Shown here: positions 26,710-36,128 of the stretch, in pieces
How positions within the stretch are numbered: position 1 is the first letter of the stretch
Layout: each line of letters opens with the position of its first letter
NCBI RefSeq assembly: GCF_004681965.1
Contig: NZ_SMLL01000001.1
Location: forward strand, 62,001 to 126,000
From: Ramlibacter rhizophilus
GTDB lineage: Bacteria > Pseudomonadota > Gammaproteobacteria > Burkholderiales > Burkholderiaceae_C
Direction: 5' to 3'
Length of the DNA: 64,000 nt
Notes under the pieces: generated by a model
Database searches by the model: none
Seen by the model: only the letters and a program-made list of their open reading frames with translations
What the model was told of the DNA's origin: nothing
Made by a program: the position numbers and the translations under genes

Positions 26710-29235
26710 TCAGCGCAGCAGCAGCGGCAGCAGCGACAAGGCGGCCCACCCCAGCACGGCGGCGACGCCGGTGAACTGCCACAGCATCAGGACGACCTGG
26801 GGTTCGTAGGGCGCGTCGATGCCCACGTGCTGCGCATGGATGCGCCAGGCCTGCAGGGCCGCGGCCACGCTGCACAGGGCGCCATGGACCAGCAGGTACC
26901 ACAGGGTGAAGGCGATCATGGCGTCGTGCGCCGTCACCGCCGGCTGCAGCGGCGCCGCGACCAGCAGCAGGGCGAGCGCCGCGCAGCCTGCCGCACCGGC
27001 GGCCGCCGCCACGAGCAGGCGCGTGCGCAGGCCCCCGGCCTGCCGCGCGCGCAGGCGCACCACCACGCTGCGCACGGCCACCCAGCCGGCCAGCAAACCG
27101 GCGGACGCCAGCCCGAGCGGCCACACGCCGATGGGCGAGCTCGCCGGCGGCCGCCAGTTCGGCGCCGCCGTCCACAGGTAGAACCAGGCGAACAGCAGCG
27201 AGGCGTAGAGGGCCGCGTTGGCCAGCAGCGCCGTGCCCGTGCCCCAGAGGCCTGGGCCATCGAAGGTGTGCGTGTGCAGCCGCAGGCCTTCGGGCAGGTC
27301 CTTCGCGTGCTCCGCCGCGCCGGCGACGTGGGTGCCGTTCTCCCAGGACCAGCGCAGCAGCACGAGCACCACGGCCGCCAGCATCACCAGCGCGAAGCCA
27401 TAGACCTTCGTCAGCAGGCCGATGCACAAGGCCGTGAGCAGCAGCGCGGCCAGCAGCGGCCACCAGGAGTTGCCGGGCAGGACCATGACCTCGCGCGGCT
27501 CGCCCGTCACCGGGTTGCAGCCCAGGGTCTCGCGCCGGCCATGCCCGGCTTGCGGCAGCCCATGCCGTCCTTCGGCGATGCTGCGCGGCAGCTCGGGACT
27601 CTCCCAGAGCGGATGCCGGGTGGGGATGGTGGGCAGGCTGGCGAAGTTGTAGCTGCGCGGCGGCATGCCGGCGGCCCATTCCAGCGTGGGGGCATTCCAG
27701 GGATTGACCGGTGCGCGCCGGCCGTGCCGCCAATGCAGCAGCCAGTCCAGCAGCACCGCCGCCAGGCCGAAGGCCATCACGAAGCCGAAGACCGAGGACA
27801 CGAGGTTGGGCAGGTCCCAGCCCAGCCCGCCGGGGTAGGTGTACACGCGCCGCGGCATGCCCAGCAGCCCTGTCCAGTGCATCACGAGGAAGGTGCCGTT
27901 GAAGCCGATGAAGGTGAGCCAGAAACCCACCTGCCCCAAGGCGGGCGAGGGCATGCGACCGCTGAAGAGGGGCATCCAGTAGTACAGGCCCGCGACCAGC
28001 GGGAACAGCATGCCGCCGATCAGCACGTAGTGCAGGTGCGCCACCACGAAATGCGTGTCGTGCACCTGCCAGTCGAAGGGCACGAAGGCCACCATCACGC
28101 CGGTTAGTCCGCCCAGCACGAAGATGGCCACGAAGCCGGCGATCCACAGCATGGGCAGCGACCAGACGGGGCGTCCGCTCCAGAGCGTCGCGATCCAGGC
28201 GAACACCTGGATGCCCGAGGGAATCGCCACCAGCATGCTGGCGGCCGCGAAGAAGGCCTGCGCCAGCGCCGGGATGCCCACCGCGAACATGTGGTGCACC
28301 CACAGGCCGAAGCTGAGGAAACCGGTCGCGATGAGCGACACCACCACCCAGGTGTAGCCCACCAGCGGCCGGCGCGCGAACACCGGCACCAGCGTGGACA
28401 CGATGCCCGCGGCCGGCAGGAAGATGATGTACACCTCCGGGTGGCCGAAGAGCCAGAACAGGTGCTGCCACAGCAGCGGGTCGCCGCCGCGCGTGGGGTC
28501 GTAGAAGGCCCAACCCGCCGCGCGCTCCAGCTCCAGCAGGATGGAGCCGAGGATCAGCGGCGGGAATCCCAGCACCACCATGAAGGAGCTCACCAGCACC
28601 GCCCAGGCGAAGATGGGCAGGTGCTGCAGGTCCATGCCACGCGCTCGCGTGCGCAGGATGGACACGATCAGGTCCACCGCCGCCGAGACGCTCGCGATCT
28701 CCACGAAGGTGACGCCGATCAGCCAGAAGTCCGACTGCACGCCGGGCGAGAACGGGCGGCTGGCCAGGGGCGTGTACATGAACCAGCCGGCGTCCGGCGC
28801 CAGGCCCAGCACCAGGCTGAAGGTGAGCAGCGTGCCGCCGAAGAGATAGCACCAGAAGCCGAAGGCGGACAGGCGCGGGAACACCAGGTCGCGCGCGCCC
28901 AGCATCTTGGGCAGCAGGTAGCCGGACAGCCCCTGCAGCACCGGCACCGCGAACAGGAACATCATCATGGTGCCGTGCATGGTGAAGGCCTGGTTGTAGG
29001 CCTCGGGCGTCATGAAGGCCTGCTCGGGCCGCGCGATCTGGGCCCGCATCAGCATGGCCAGCAGCCCCGCGATCACGAAGAACACGCCGCCGGTGACCAT
29101 GAAGCGCCGCATGACGATGGTGTGGTTGACCACCGCGAGCGCGCGCCAGCCGCGCGGGTTGCCCCACACGGCCTCGAATTCCTCGTGCAGCCGGTCCGCG
29201 TCGCGCGGGGGCGCTTCCAGCACGGGTTCGCTCAT
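26710..29235 (-). CDS. Cytochrome c oxidase subunit I-subunit III fusion
   Basis: The 841-residue protein joins two core subunits. Residues about 1-560 are subunit I, with the heme-copper features TMHGTMMMF (heme ligand), WLFGHPEVYIIFLP (CuB His and cross-linked Tyr), WVHHMFAVG (CuB His pair) and HDTHFVVAHLHYVLIGG (heme a and a3 ligands). After a linker (NPVTGEPREVMVLPGNSWWP), about 590-841 form a subunit III-like domain with HTHTFDGPGLWGTGTALLANAALYASLLFAWFYLW. Fused I-III chains are known in caa3-type oxidases. It overlaps the subunit II stop by four bases (ATGA). Confidence 0.93.
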   Translation of the reverse strand: MSEPVLEAPPRDADRLHEEFEAVWGNPRGWRALAVVNHTIVMRRFMVTGGVFFVIAGLLAMLMRAQIARPEQAFMTPEAYNQAFTMHGTMMMFLFAVPVLQGLSGYLLPKMLGARDLVFPRLSAFGFWCYLFGGTLLTFSLVLGLAPDAGWFMYTPLASRPFSPGVQSDFWLIGVTFVEIASVSAAVDLIVSILRTRARGMDLQHLPIFAWAVLVSSFMVVLGFPPLILGSILLELERAAGWAFYDPTRGGDPLLWQHLFWLFGHPEVYIIFLPAAGIVSTLVPVFARRPLVGYTWVVVSLIATGFLSFGLWVHHMFAVGIPALAQAFFAAASMLVAIPSGIQVFAWIATLWSGRPVWSLPMLWIAGFVAIFVLGGLTGVMVAFVPFDWQVHDTHFVVAHLHYVLIGGMLFPLVAGLYYWMPLFSGRMPSPALGQVGFWLTFIGFNGTFLVMHWTGLLGMPRRVYTYPGGLGWDLPNLVSSVFGFVMAFGLAAVLLDWLLHWRHGRRAPVNPWNAPTLEWAAGMPPRSYNFASLPTIPTRHPLWESPELPRSIAEGRHGLPQAGHGRRETLGCNPVTGEPREVMVLPGNSWWPLLAALLLTALCIGLLTKVYGFALVMLAAVVLVLLRWSWENGTHVAGAAEHAKDLPEGLRLHTHTFDGPGLWGTGTALLANAALYASLLFAWFYLWTAAPNWRPPASSPIGVWPLGLASAGLLAGWVAVRSVVVRLRARQAGGLRTRLLVAAAAGAAGCAALALLLVAAPLQPAVTAHDAMIAFTLWYLLVHGALCSVAAALQAWRIHAQHVGIDAPYEPQVVLMLWQFTGVAAVLGWAALSLLPLLLR

Positions 29236-29930
29236 CGCGCCGCCTCCTGGGTGCCGCGCGCCTCGACCAGCCAGGCCTCGAAGCGGGCCGGCTCCATCGC
29301 ATGCACCGCGAACTTCATGTGCGCGTGCCCCAGGCCGCAGAACTCCGCGCACTGGCCCAGGAAGGTTCCGGCCTCGTCGGCGCGCAGGCGCAGCACCTGC
29401 ACGCGGCCGGGGAGCGCGTCGAGCTTGCCGCCCAGGCGCGGTATCCAGAACGAGTGGATGACGTCGCGGCTGCTCACGTGCAGGTCCACGTCGCGGCCCA
29501 CCGGCAGGCGCAGCTCGTTGCGGATCCGAACGCCGGCCTCCGGGTAGACCAGGTGCCACTCCCAGCGGCTGGCGCTCACGTGGATCTCCAGCGGCGCGGG
29601 CTCACCCGCGCCGCGCGGCCAGGCGATCTGGTGCCGGCCCGCGGGCGTGCCGAAGACCAGCAGCGCCAGGATGGCCACGCCGGGAAGCGCCACGCCGCCG
29701 CCGATGATCCAGCGCTGCCCGCTGCGCTGGGCGTCGTCCTGCGCGTGGTTGCGCCGCGAGCGCATGGCCCACAGCCAGAGCAGCAGCACGCCCAGGAGCA
29801 CCAGCGTGGACACCCCCAGCATCCACCACCACACCTGGGCGATCGCCTCGGCCGAGGGCCCGGCCGGCGCCAGCGCGGACAAGGGACCGGCGCAGCCCGC
29901 CAGCCCCATGAGTGCCGGGCCGGCTCCCAT
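29232..29930 (-). CDS. Cytochrome c oxidase subunit II
   Basis: Subunit II accepts electrons from cytochrome c through a binuclear CuA site. The 232-residue protein has a short N-terminus with a possible lipobox (LAG-C13), two transmembrane helices (about 33-55 and 74-94) and a periplasmic cupredoxin domain. All CuA ligands are visible: H159, C194-x3-C198-x3-H202 and M205. No cytochrome c domain is attached. The start may be 29930 or the ATG 21 bases downstream. It is divergent from a DUF2231 gene with only nine bases between start codons and overlaps the fused subunit I/III gene. Confidence 0.92.
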   Translation of the reverse strand: MGAGPALMGLAGCAGPLSALAPAGPSAEAIAQVWWWMLGVSTLVLLGVLLLWLWAMRSRRNHAQDDAQRSGQRWIIGGGVALPGVAILALLVFGTPAGRHQIAWPRGAGEPAPLEIHVSASRWEWHLVYPEAGVRIRNELRLPVGRDVDLHVSSRDVIHSFWIPRLGGKLDALPGRVQVLRLRADEAGTFLGQCAEFCGLGHAHMKFAVHAMEPARFEAWLVEARGTQEAAR

Positions 29931-29933
29931 AAT
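29928..29933 (+). promoter_or_regulatory. -10 element (CATAAT) of a leaderless DUF2231 transcript
   Basis: CATAAT lies exactly six bases before the ATG at 29940, the same spacing seen at queG. The box overlaps the start codon of the divergent subunit II gene. No -35 hexamer or Shine-Dalgarno is evident. Confidence 0.5.
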
Positions 29934-29939
29934 GGCCCG

Positions 29940-30413
29940 ATGGACACCCCGCGCACGCCCGAACCCATCCTCAGCCACGCGGCCATCAAGGGCCATCCGG
30001 TGCATCCGATGATGATCCACTTCCCCGTCGCATCGCTCATCGGGCTGGTGGCGGTGGACGCGGCCTGGATCGCCGGCGGCGATCCCTTCTGGGCGCGCGC
30101 CGGGCTGTGGCTGGCCGGCGTCGGCGCGCTGGGCGGCTGGCTCGCGAGCGTCGCCGGCCTGGTGGACCTGCTCACGGTCGGGCGCGTGCGCCGCCTCGTC
30201 ACGGCCTGGGGGCATGCCCTGATGGCGGTGATGATGCTCTCGCTCGCCAGCATGAACTGGCTGCTGCGCCTGACGTCCGACGAGCCGGGTGCGCTGGTCA
30301 ACCCCTGGGGCGCGGGCCTGTCGCTGCTCACGGCGGGTTTCATCGCCCTGGCGGCCTACCTGGGCGGACGCCTGGTCTACGAACACGCGGTGGGCGTGGA
30401 CACCGGCGACTGA
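29940..30413 (+). CDS. DUF2231 membrane protein
   Basis: The 157-residue protein has four hydrophobic segments and the DUF2231 N-terminal signature AAIKGHPVHPMMIHFPVASLIG, followed by the WASVAGLVDLL-like second segment. Members are uncharacterised inner-membrane proteins often encoded near respiratory or heme-related genes. The gene is divergent from the cytochrome oxidase operon and converges on a CopD-like gene. The paired histidines in the first helix (HPVHPMMIH) could bind a metal or heme, which is speculation. Confidence 0.82.
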   Translation: MDTPRTPEPILSHAAIKGHPVHPMMIHFPVASLIGLVAVDAAWIAGGDPFWARAGLWLAGVGALGGWLASVAGLVDLLTVGRVRRLVTAWGHALMAVMMLSLASMNWLLRLTSDEPGALVNPWGAGLSLLTAGFIALAAYLGGRLVYEHAVGVDTGD

Positions 30414-30443
30414 AGCAGGAGAGGTTAACAGCACGGGTCGGCT

Positions 30444-30875
30444 TCAGAAGACGGGCTTGCCCAGCACCAGCCAGGCGATGGTGCCCAGCCACAGGGCCGA
30501 ACTGGCACCGACCAGCGCGCTCACCACGCGCGTGCGGACCGGCGAGGTGTTCTCGTGCTGGCGCTCGGTGCGCAGGATCAGCATGCCGCATACGCCGTGG
30601 CCGAGCACCAGCAGCGAGACCACGCCGAGCTTGGCCAGCAGCCACACGGCCACCGGCCCCTGCAGCAGGAAGATGGCCGTGCCCGAGGCGATGGCCACCA
30701 GGGCGGCGGGCGTGGCCATCAGCGTGAACATGGGACGCAGCAGCCGCTGGCGCGAGGGATCGACCGGCGTGGCCGGCCGGGCGCTCGCCGCGCTGGCGAT
30801 GGCCGCCGCCATGTACAGCAGGCAGCCGCTCCAGACGATCACGGCCGAGATGTGCAGCAGCTTGAGCCAGGGCAA
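30444..30875 (-). CDS. CopD-like integral membrane protein
   Basis: The 143-residue protein has four transmembrane segments with a histidine near the N-terminus (MPWLKLLHISAVIVWSGCLLYMAA) and a second conserved histidine in LVLGHGVCGML, the pattern of the CopD/HemJ membrane family. It could take part in copper handling for the neighbouring oxidase or in heme-related electron transfer. The sequence does not decide between these. It converges with the DUF2231 gene and precedes a NUDIX gene on the same strand by 136 bases upstream. Confidence 0.72.
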   Translation of the reverse strand: MPWLKLLHISAVIVWSGCLLYMAAAIASAASARPATPVDPSRQRLLRPMFTLMATPAALVAIASGTAIFLLQGPVAVWLLAKLGVVSLLVLGHGVCGMLILRTERQHENTSPVRTRVVSALVGASSALWLGTIAWLVLGKPVF

Positions 30876-31011
30876 GGGGGACTCCAGGGGGCCGTGCGTT
30901 CCCGCGGGTGGCGGGACGTCGCGCGAGGGGCGGCACCTGATGTTGAGCCAGCGTGCGGTCGGCTGGCGTCGCCCCTGGCTGAATCGCCTGTAGGACGCGG
31001 ACTGCGCGGGG

Positions 31012-31554
31012 CTAGTCGATGTCGATGGTGTGCACCGACAGGCGCCCCTGGCGCCGGTCCTCGAAGAAGCGCAGCAGCGTCTCGCGCACCGTGCGGAAGG
31101 CGATCTCTTCCCAGGGGATCTCGGACTCGGCGAACAGCCGCGCCTCCAGCGTCTCGATGCCGGGCTCGAAGCGGTCGCTGGTCAGCCGGGCCAGGTAGAA
31201 CAGGTGCACCTGCCCCACGCGCGGCACGCTCAGCACGGAGTGCAGGCCCTCCAGCTCGAAGCGCGCGCCGGCTTCCTCGACCGTCTCCCGCGCCGCGCCC
31301 TGGGCGGCGGTCTCGCCCAGCTCCATGAAACCGGCCGGCAGGGTCCACTTGCCCCAGCGTGGCTCGATGTTGCGCTTGCACAGCAGCACGCGCTCGCCCC
31401 AATAGGGCACCGTGCCCACCACGTTCAGCGGGTTCTCGTAATGGATGGTGGCGCAGGAGGGACACACGGCGCGTTCGCGCGTGTCGCCATCGTCCGGCAG
31501 CCGGTAGGCCACCACGGTGCCGCAGTTGCGGCAATGTTTGATCGGGCTGCGCAT
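31012..31554 (-). CDS. NUDIX hydrolase with N-terminal zinc ribbon
   Basis: The 180-residue protein starts with a zinc-ribbon (C8-x2-C11 and C31-x2-C34). The full NUDIX box follows: G75, E81, R89-E90-x2-E93-E94 and G96. This resembles the ADP-ribose/NADH pyrophosphatase-like branch of the family (zf-NADH-PPase type), which hydrolyses dinucleotides or nucleoside diphosphate derivatives using Mg2+. It is shorter than NudC (about 257) and lacks its N-terminal domain. A TACACT box eight bases before the ATG suggests a very short leader. Confidence 0.88.
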   Translation of the reverse strand: MRSPIKHCRNCGTVVAYRLPDDGDTRERAVCPSCATIHYENPLNVVGTVPYWGERVLLCKRNIEPRWGKWTLPAGFMELGETAAQGAARETVEEAGARFELEGLHSVLSVPRVGQVHLFYLARLTSDRFEPGIETLEARLFAESEIPWEEIAFRTVRETLLRFFEDRRQGRLSVHTIDID

Positions 31555-31696
31555 CGGGGGGCAGTGTAAGGCGGGAGGAGTCGCAGGCAAGCGGGCAGGG
31601 TCGGGCGCGTGTGTCGAAGGGGCGCCAGCGTCCGGGCTTCGATGCCGGCCAGGTGCCAGAATGGACCGTTCGTCCAGCCTCCAGCCCCTACCTGCC

Positions 31697-33004
31697 ATGA
31701 CCCACCCGACCTCTTCCGGCGAAGACCTCGCCTACCAGAGCGGCTTCGGCAACCAGTTCGCGAGCGAAGCCCGCGAGGGCGCGCTGCCCGTGGGCCGCAA
31801 TTCGCCCCAGCGCGCGCCGCACGGCCTGTACGCCGAGCTGCTCTCCGGCGCGGCCTTCACCGCCCCACGCCACCGCAACCTGCGCACCTGGATGTACCGC
31901 ATGCGCCCGTCCGCGGCCCATGGCCGCTTCGCGCCGCTGGGCGGCCAGCGCGGCTGGCTCACCGGGCCCTTCGACCAGGCGCCCACCCCGGCCAACCGCC
32001 TGCGCTGGGATCCCTGGCCCATGCCCGATGCGCCGACCGACTTCATCGACGGCGTGATCTCCGTGGCGGGCAATGGCGACGCGCATGCCCAGGCCGGCGT
32101 GGCGGCCCATGTGTACTGCGCCAACCGCTCCATGACCGGGCGCTACTTCGTGAACTCCGATGGCGAGATGCTGCTGGTGCCGCAGGCCGGTGCGCTGCTC
32201 GTGCACACCGAGCTGGGCCGCCTGCACGTGCGCCCGGGCGAGATCGCGGTGGTCCCGCGCGGCATGCGCCTTCGCATCGACCTGCCCGAGGGCAGCGCGC
32301 GCGGCTACCTGTGCGAGAACTATGGCGCGCCCTTCACGCTGCCCGAGCTCGGCCCGATCGGCTCCAACGGCCTGGCCAATGCCCGCGATTTCCAGGCACC
32401 GGTGGCCGCCTACGAAACCCGCGAGGGCCCGGTGCAGCTGGTGAACAAGTTCCTGGGCAACTTCTGGGTCGGCGAGCAGGCCGGCACGCCCCTGGACGTG
32501 GTCGCCTGGCACGGCAACCTCGTTCCCTACAAGTACGACCTGGCCCGTTTCATGGCCATCGGCAGCATCTCCTTCGACCACCCGGACCCGTCCATCAACA
32601 CCGTGCTGACGTCCGGCACCGACACGCCGGGCGTGGCCAACTGCGACTTCGTCATCTTCCCGCCGCGCTGGCTGGTGGCCGAAGACACCTTCCGGCCGCC
32701 CTGGTTCCACCGCAACATCATGAGTGAGTTCATGGGCCTGGTGCACGGCGTGTACGACGCCAAGGCCGAAGGCTTCGTGCCCGGCGGCGTGAGCCTGCAC
32801 AACTCCATGCTGGCCCACGGGCCCGACGCCGCCACCTTCGAGAAGGCCAGCGCCGCGCCGCTTGCGCCGCACAAGCTGGGCGACACGCTGGCCTTCATGT
32901 TCGAGAGCCGCCACGTGTTCCGCCCGACGCCGTCGGCGCTTGCGGCCCCCAATCTGCAGCCCGGCTACGACGAGGTGTGGGCTGGCTTCGCATCGCAGGG
33001 CTGA
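31697..33004 (+). CDS. hmgA: Homogentisate 1,2-dioxygenase
   Basis: HmgA opens the homogentisate ring to maleylacetoacetate in phenylalanine/tyrosine breakdown. The 435-residue protein has the family N-terminus ([13 protein letters not shown]), the cupin-fold core and the three iron ligands visible as H338, E344 (FHRNIMSEF) and H374 (NSMLAHGPD). This spacing matches H335/E341/H371 of the human enzyme. The ATG at 31697 is preferred over an upstream in-frame ATG at 31661 because of the conserved N-terminus. The fumarylacetoacetase gene usually beside it is absent; the FAH-family gene at 36129 belongs to the gentisate operon. Confidence 0.96.
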   Translation: MTHPTSSGEDLAYQSGFGNQFASEAREGALPVGRNSPQRAPHGLYAELLSGAAFTAPRHRNLRTWMYRMRPSAAHGRFAPLGGQRGWLTGPFDQAPTPANRLRWDPWPMPDAPTDFIDGVISVAGNGDAHAQAGVAAHVYCANRSMTGRYFVNSDGEMLLVPQAGALLVHTELGRLHVRPGEIAVVPRGMRLRIDLPEGSARGYLCENYGAPFTLPELGPIGSNGLANARDFQAPVAAYETREGPVQLVNKFLGNFWVGEQAGTPLDVVAWHGNLVPYKYDLARFMAIGSISFDHPDPSINTVLTSGTDTPGVANCDFVIFPPRWLVAEDTFRPPWFHRNIMSEFMGLVHGVYDAKAEGFVPGGVSLHNSMLAHGPDAATFEKASAAPLAPHKLGDTLAFMFESRHVFRPTPSALAAPNLQPGYDEVWAGFASQG

Positions 33005-33071
33005 GTCGCCCCGGGCAGGCCCGAGGCCGCCGCAAGCCGCGTGGCAAGAACCTCTGGGGCCTGGAATGACA

Positions 33072-33095
33072 AGGGCCCTGCACGCGCAGGGCCCT
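33072..33095. terminator. GC hairpin between hmgA and the TRAP operon
   Basis: A perfect 10-bp stem, AGGGCCCTGC/GCAGGGCCCT, with a four-base ACGC loop lies between the convergent hmgA and dctP-like genes. No T-tract follows on either strand, so it may act only as a weak or Rho-assisted terminator. Confidence 0.55.
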
Positions 33096-33141
33096 GGGTC
33101 ACTCTGATTCACGGCAGCCGCCGAAGCGGCGTGCCGGCGGC

Positions 33142-34209
33142 TCAGGCCTTGCGGGCCGGCGCGTTCACGGCCTTGCCGTGCTTGTCGATGAGCGTGCGGG
33201 CGGTCTCCAGCAGCTTCTTGCCGTCGTAGCCGCGCTTGTCCATGTCCTCGGCCCATTCGACTTCGACCAGGCGGGCCTTGCGGCGGAACTCCTGCGCGTC
33301 GGCGGCGGGGATGGTGTAGATGGTGTTTCCGCGCGCCTCGGCGGCCTTGCGGCCGGCGGCATCGTTGCTTTGCTGCGTGCGCCCCAGCCAGCCGGAGGTG
33401 GCCAGGCCCGAGTTCGCGTCGATGACCTTCTTGAGGTCGGGCGCGAGCGACTCGTACTTGGCCTTGTTCATGGCCATCACGAAGGTGGTGGTGTAGAGCG
33501 CACCGCCCGCGGGGTCGAACTCGCTGTGGTTGCTGGTGAGCTCGTGCACCTTGACCGAGGGCACCACCTCCCAGGGAATGGCGCAGCCGTCGATGGTGCC
33601 CTTGGACAGTGCGTCCGGGATCTGCGGCAGCGGCATGCCCACCGGAATGGCGCCCAGGTAGCCCAGCATCTTGGTGATCTGGCGGGTGGGGCCGCGCAGC
33701 TTCACGCCGCGCACGTCGTTCACGGTCTTGATCAGCTTGCTGCGGGTGTGGAACATGCCGGGGCCGTGCACGTGCAGGGCCAGCACATGGGTGTCCTTGA
33801 ACTCGTCGGGCGCGGCGGTCTGGTAGTACTCCCAGTAGGCGCGCGAGGTGGCCTCGGCGTTGTTCATGATGAAGGGCAGCTCGAACACCTCGATGCGCGG
33901 GAAGCGGCCGGCGGTGTTGCCCGGCAGGGTCCAGACGATGTCCACCACGCCGTCCTTGGCCTGGTCATAGAGCTGCACGGGCGTGCCGCCCAGCTGCATG
34001 GCGGGGTAGCCCTCGAACTTGATGCGGCCGTTCGATTCCTTCTCGACCTTGTCCATCCACGGCTTGTGCATGGACAGCCACACGGCCGACTGCGGGGCCA
34101 TGAAGGTGTGGAACTTGAGGGTGACGGCCTGCTGGGCCAGGCCGCTGAGGCCGGGTGCCCCGAGGGCCACGGCGGCGCTGGACTTAAGCAGGGTACGACG
34201 CTGGATCAT
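33142..34209 (-). CDS. TRAP transporter solute-binding protein (DctP family)
   Basis: The 355-residue protein starts with a twin-arginine-like signal (QRRTLLKSSAAVALG, cleavage near LAQ) and shows the DctP fold: KFHTFMAPQSAVWLSMHKPWMDKVEKES, GVVDIVWTLPGNTAGRFP and VRGVKLRGPTRQITKMLGYLGAIPVGMP, including the conserved arginine that usually binds a carboxylate. It is the last gene of the leftward operon with dctM and dctQ and the 3-hydroxybenzoate genes. An aromatic carboxylate such as 3-hydroxybenzoate is the likely ligand. That assignment is from context, not from residues. Confidence 0.9.
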   Translation of the reverse strand: MIQRRTLLKSSAAVALGAPGLSGLAQQAVTLKFHTFMAPQSAVWLSMHKPWMDKVEKESNGRIKFEGYPAMQLGGTPVQLYDQAKDGVVDIVWTLPGNTAGRFPRIEVFELPFIMNNAEATSRAYWEYYQTAAPDEFKDTHVLALHVHGPGMFHTRSKLIKTVNDVRGVKLRGPTRQITKMLGYLGAIPVGMPLPQIPDALSKGTIDGCAIPWEVVPSVKVHELTSNHSEFDPAGGALYTTTFVMAMNKAKYESLAPDLKKVIDANSGLATSGWLGRTQQSNDAAGRKAAEARGNTIYTIPAADAQEFRRKARLVEVEWAEDMDKRGYDGKKLLETARTLIDKHGKAVNAPARKA

Positions 34210-34278
34210 GCTGGGTCTCCGAATGCGAATCGGTGGACCTTACCCGAGCTGGCCCAGCCGGCCATACGGGGCTTTCCC

Positions 34279-35598
34279 TCAAACGAGGAACTGAATGATC
34301 CAGAGCGAGATGGCCGGGAAGAACAGCAGCAGCAGGGTGCGGACCACGTCGCTGGCCAGGAAGGGCAGCACGCCGCGGTAGCTTTCGGCGATGGGCACTT
34401 CCTTGGCCAGCCCGTTGACCACGTACACGTTCAATCCCACCGGCGGCGCCAGCAGGCCGAAGCCCACCGTCATGAGCACCATGATGCCGAACCAGATCGC
34501 CACCGATTCGCGCGGCATGCCGAAGTCCAGGCTGATGATCAGCGGGAAGAAGATGGGGACGGTCAGCAGGATCATGGACAGCTCGTCCATCACCGCGCCC
34601 AGCACCACGTAGAAGAGGAGGATGCCGGCCACCACCGCCAGCGGCGGCAGGTTCCAGCCGCGCACCACGTCGGCCAGCTGCGCCGGCACCTGCGTGAGCG
34701 CCAGGGCCGAGTTCATGAGGTCGGCGCCCAGGAAGAGCAGGAAGATCATGGCCGAGGCCTGCGCCGTGGCGTAGAAGCAGTGCTTGAACTTGGCCCAGGT
34801 CATCTCGCGCTTGCCCAGCGCCGCCAGGAAGGTGGCGGCCGCGCCCACGGCCGCGCCCTCGGTGGGCGTGAAGAAGCCGCCGTAGATGCCGCCGAAGACG
34901 ATGGCGAAGATCGTGACCATGGGCAGCACGCCGGCCAGCATGGCGCCGGTCAGGCGCGGGCGGTCCTCGTCGTGTTCCGGCGCGTGGCCGGGAACGAAGC
35001 GCACGTACAGCGCGATGGCGATGATGTAGCCCACCATCGCGATCAAGCCCGGCACCATGGCCGCGGCGAAGAGCTTGGCGATGTTCTGCTCCGCGAGGAT
35101 GGCGTAGATCACCAGCGGCACCGAAGGCGGGATGAGGATGCCCAGCGTGCCGCCCGCGGCCAGCGTGCCGGTGGCCAGGCGCCCCGAGTAGCCGTGGCGC
35201 TTCATCTCGGGCAGCGCCACCGAGGTGATGGTGGCCGCCGTGGCGACCGAGGAGCCGCAGATCGCGCCGAAGGCGGCGCTCGCGACCACCGCCGCCATGG
35301 CCAGGCCGCCGCGGAAGCCCGACATGAGGACGCTGGCGAACTCGAACAGCGCCCGCGAGATGCCGCCCTGCGTGGCGAAGTTGCCCATGAGGATGAACAG
35401 CGGGATCACCGACAGGTCGTAGCTCGCGAAGCGGGCGAAGGCCTGTGTGTTCAGGAAGTTGGCCAGGGGCAGCCAGCCGGCCTGCAGCACGTAGCCGATG
35501 CCGCCGGCGGTGAACATGGCGATGGCGATCGGCGTGCGGATCGCCATCAGCAGCAGCATGATCCCGAAGATGAGGGCGGTGAGGGCGAGCGGGCTCAC
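34279..35598 (-). CDS. TRAP transporter large permease (DctM family)
   Basis: The 439-residue protein has about twelve transmembrane segments and the DctM signatures SVIPLFILMGNFATQGGISRALFE, GSSVATAATITSVALPEMKRHGYS, GTLGILIPPSVPLVIYAI and GIYGGFFTPTEGAAVGA. It couples Na+ movement to uptake of the solute delivered by the DctP receptor. I place the start at a GTG (35598) that overlaps the dctQ stop as GTGA; this gives the usual length, whereas an upstream extension would run through dctQ. It is 69 bases upstream of the dctP-like gene. Confidence 0.92.
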   Translation of the reverse strand: MSPLALTALIFGIMLLLMAIRTPIAIAMFTAGGIGYVLQAGWLPLANFLNTQAFARFASYDLSVIPLFILMGNFATQGGISRALFEFASVLMSGFRGGLAMAAVVASAAFGAICGSSVATAATITSVALPEMKRHGYSGRLATGTLAAGGTLGILIPPSVPLVIYAILAEQNIAKLFAAAMVPGLIAMVGYIIAIALYVRFVPGHAPEHDEDRPRLTGAMLAGVLPMVTIFAIVFGGIYGGFFTPTEGAAVGAAATFLAALGKREMTWAKFKHCFYATAQASAMIFLLFLGADLMNSALALTQVPAQLADVVRGWNLPPLAVVAGILLFYVVLGAVMDELSMILLTVPIFFPLIISLDFGMPRESVAIWFGIMVLMTVGFGLLAPPVGLNVYVVNGLAKEVPIAESYRGVLPFLASDVVRTLLLLFFPAISLWIIQFLV

Positions 35599-36071
35599 GC
35601 CTGAACCTCCGGCCCGAAGCCGCGCAGCGCCTGCACCAGCGCGATGAGCGCCGTGAGCAGGAGGGCCGGCACCATGGCTGCGTACACGGTCCATTCCGGC
35701 CAGCCGAGCATCATGGTGGTCGTCTGCGTCTCCCAGGAGTTCAGGCCGCCAAGCGTGGTGCGCCAGGTCATGAGCCCCATGGCCAGGGCCAGCAGCAGGG
35801 CGCCCAGGCGGTCCAGGGCGGCGTTGGTCTCGGGCCGCGCGCGGGTGGTGAAGAAGTCCACGATGATGTTGGCCCGCGTGGCTTGCGCCCAGGGCAGGAA
35901 GAGGGCGATGGCCGCGCCGGTGGCCACGCCGGTGAGCTCGAAGTCACCGACCAGGGTCCAGCCGGTGGTGTTGCGGCCAATGAGGCTGGCGCACGTCATC
36001 AGGGTGATGAACGTGAGCAGCACGCCGGCCAGGATGGCGCACAACTTGGCCAACATCTCCAGAACGCGCAC
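35595..36071 (-). CDS. TRAP transporter small permease (DctQ family)
   Basis: The 158-residue protein has four transmembrane segments and the DctQ motif pattern (SLIGRNTTGWTLVGDFELTGVATGAAIALFLPWAQATRANIIVDFF). It pairs with the large permease to form the membrane part of the TRAP transporter. Translation starts at GTG preceded by AAGGAGA at six bases. It lies 57 bases downstream of the fumarylpyruvate hydrolase gene and overlaps dctM, so catabolic and transport genes are one leftward unit. Confidence 0.9.
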   Translation of the reverse strand: MRVLEMLAKLCAILAGVLLTFITLMTCASLIGRNTTGWTLVGDFELTGVATGAAIALFLPWAQATRANIIVDFFTTRARPETNAALDRLGALLLALAMGLMTWRTTLGGLNSWETQTTTMMLGWPEWTVYAAMVPALLLTALIALVQALRGFGPEVQA

Positions 36072-36128
36072 GCGGGTCTCCTTCTCATGGTTGTCGTGCC
36101 ATGCCGGAGCCCGCGCGCGGCGGGCGGC

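Noticed and set aside
24260..29302. A 1680-residue open frame on the minus strand spanning the acyltransferase and the oxidase region
   Set aside because: Only the part from 26257 downward encodes the acyltransferase; the upstream part is an out-of-frame shadow of the fused oxidase gene with arginine/alanine-rich nonsense, typical of high-GC DNA.
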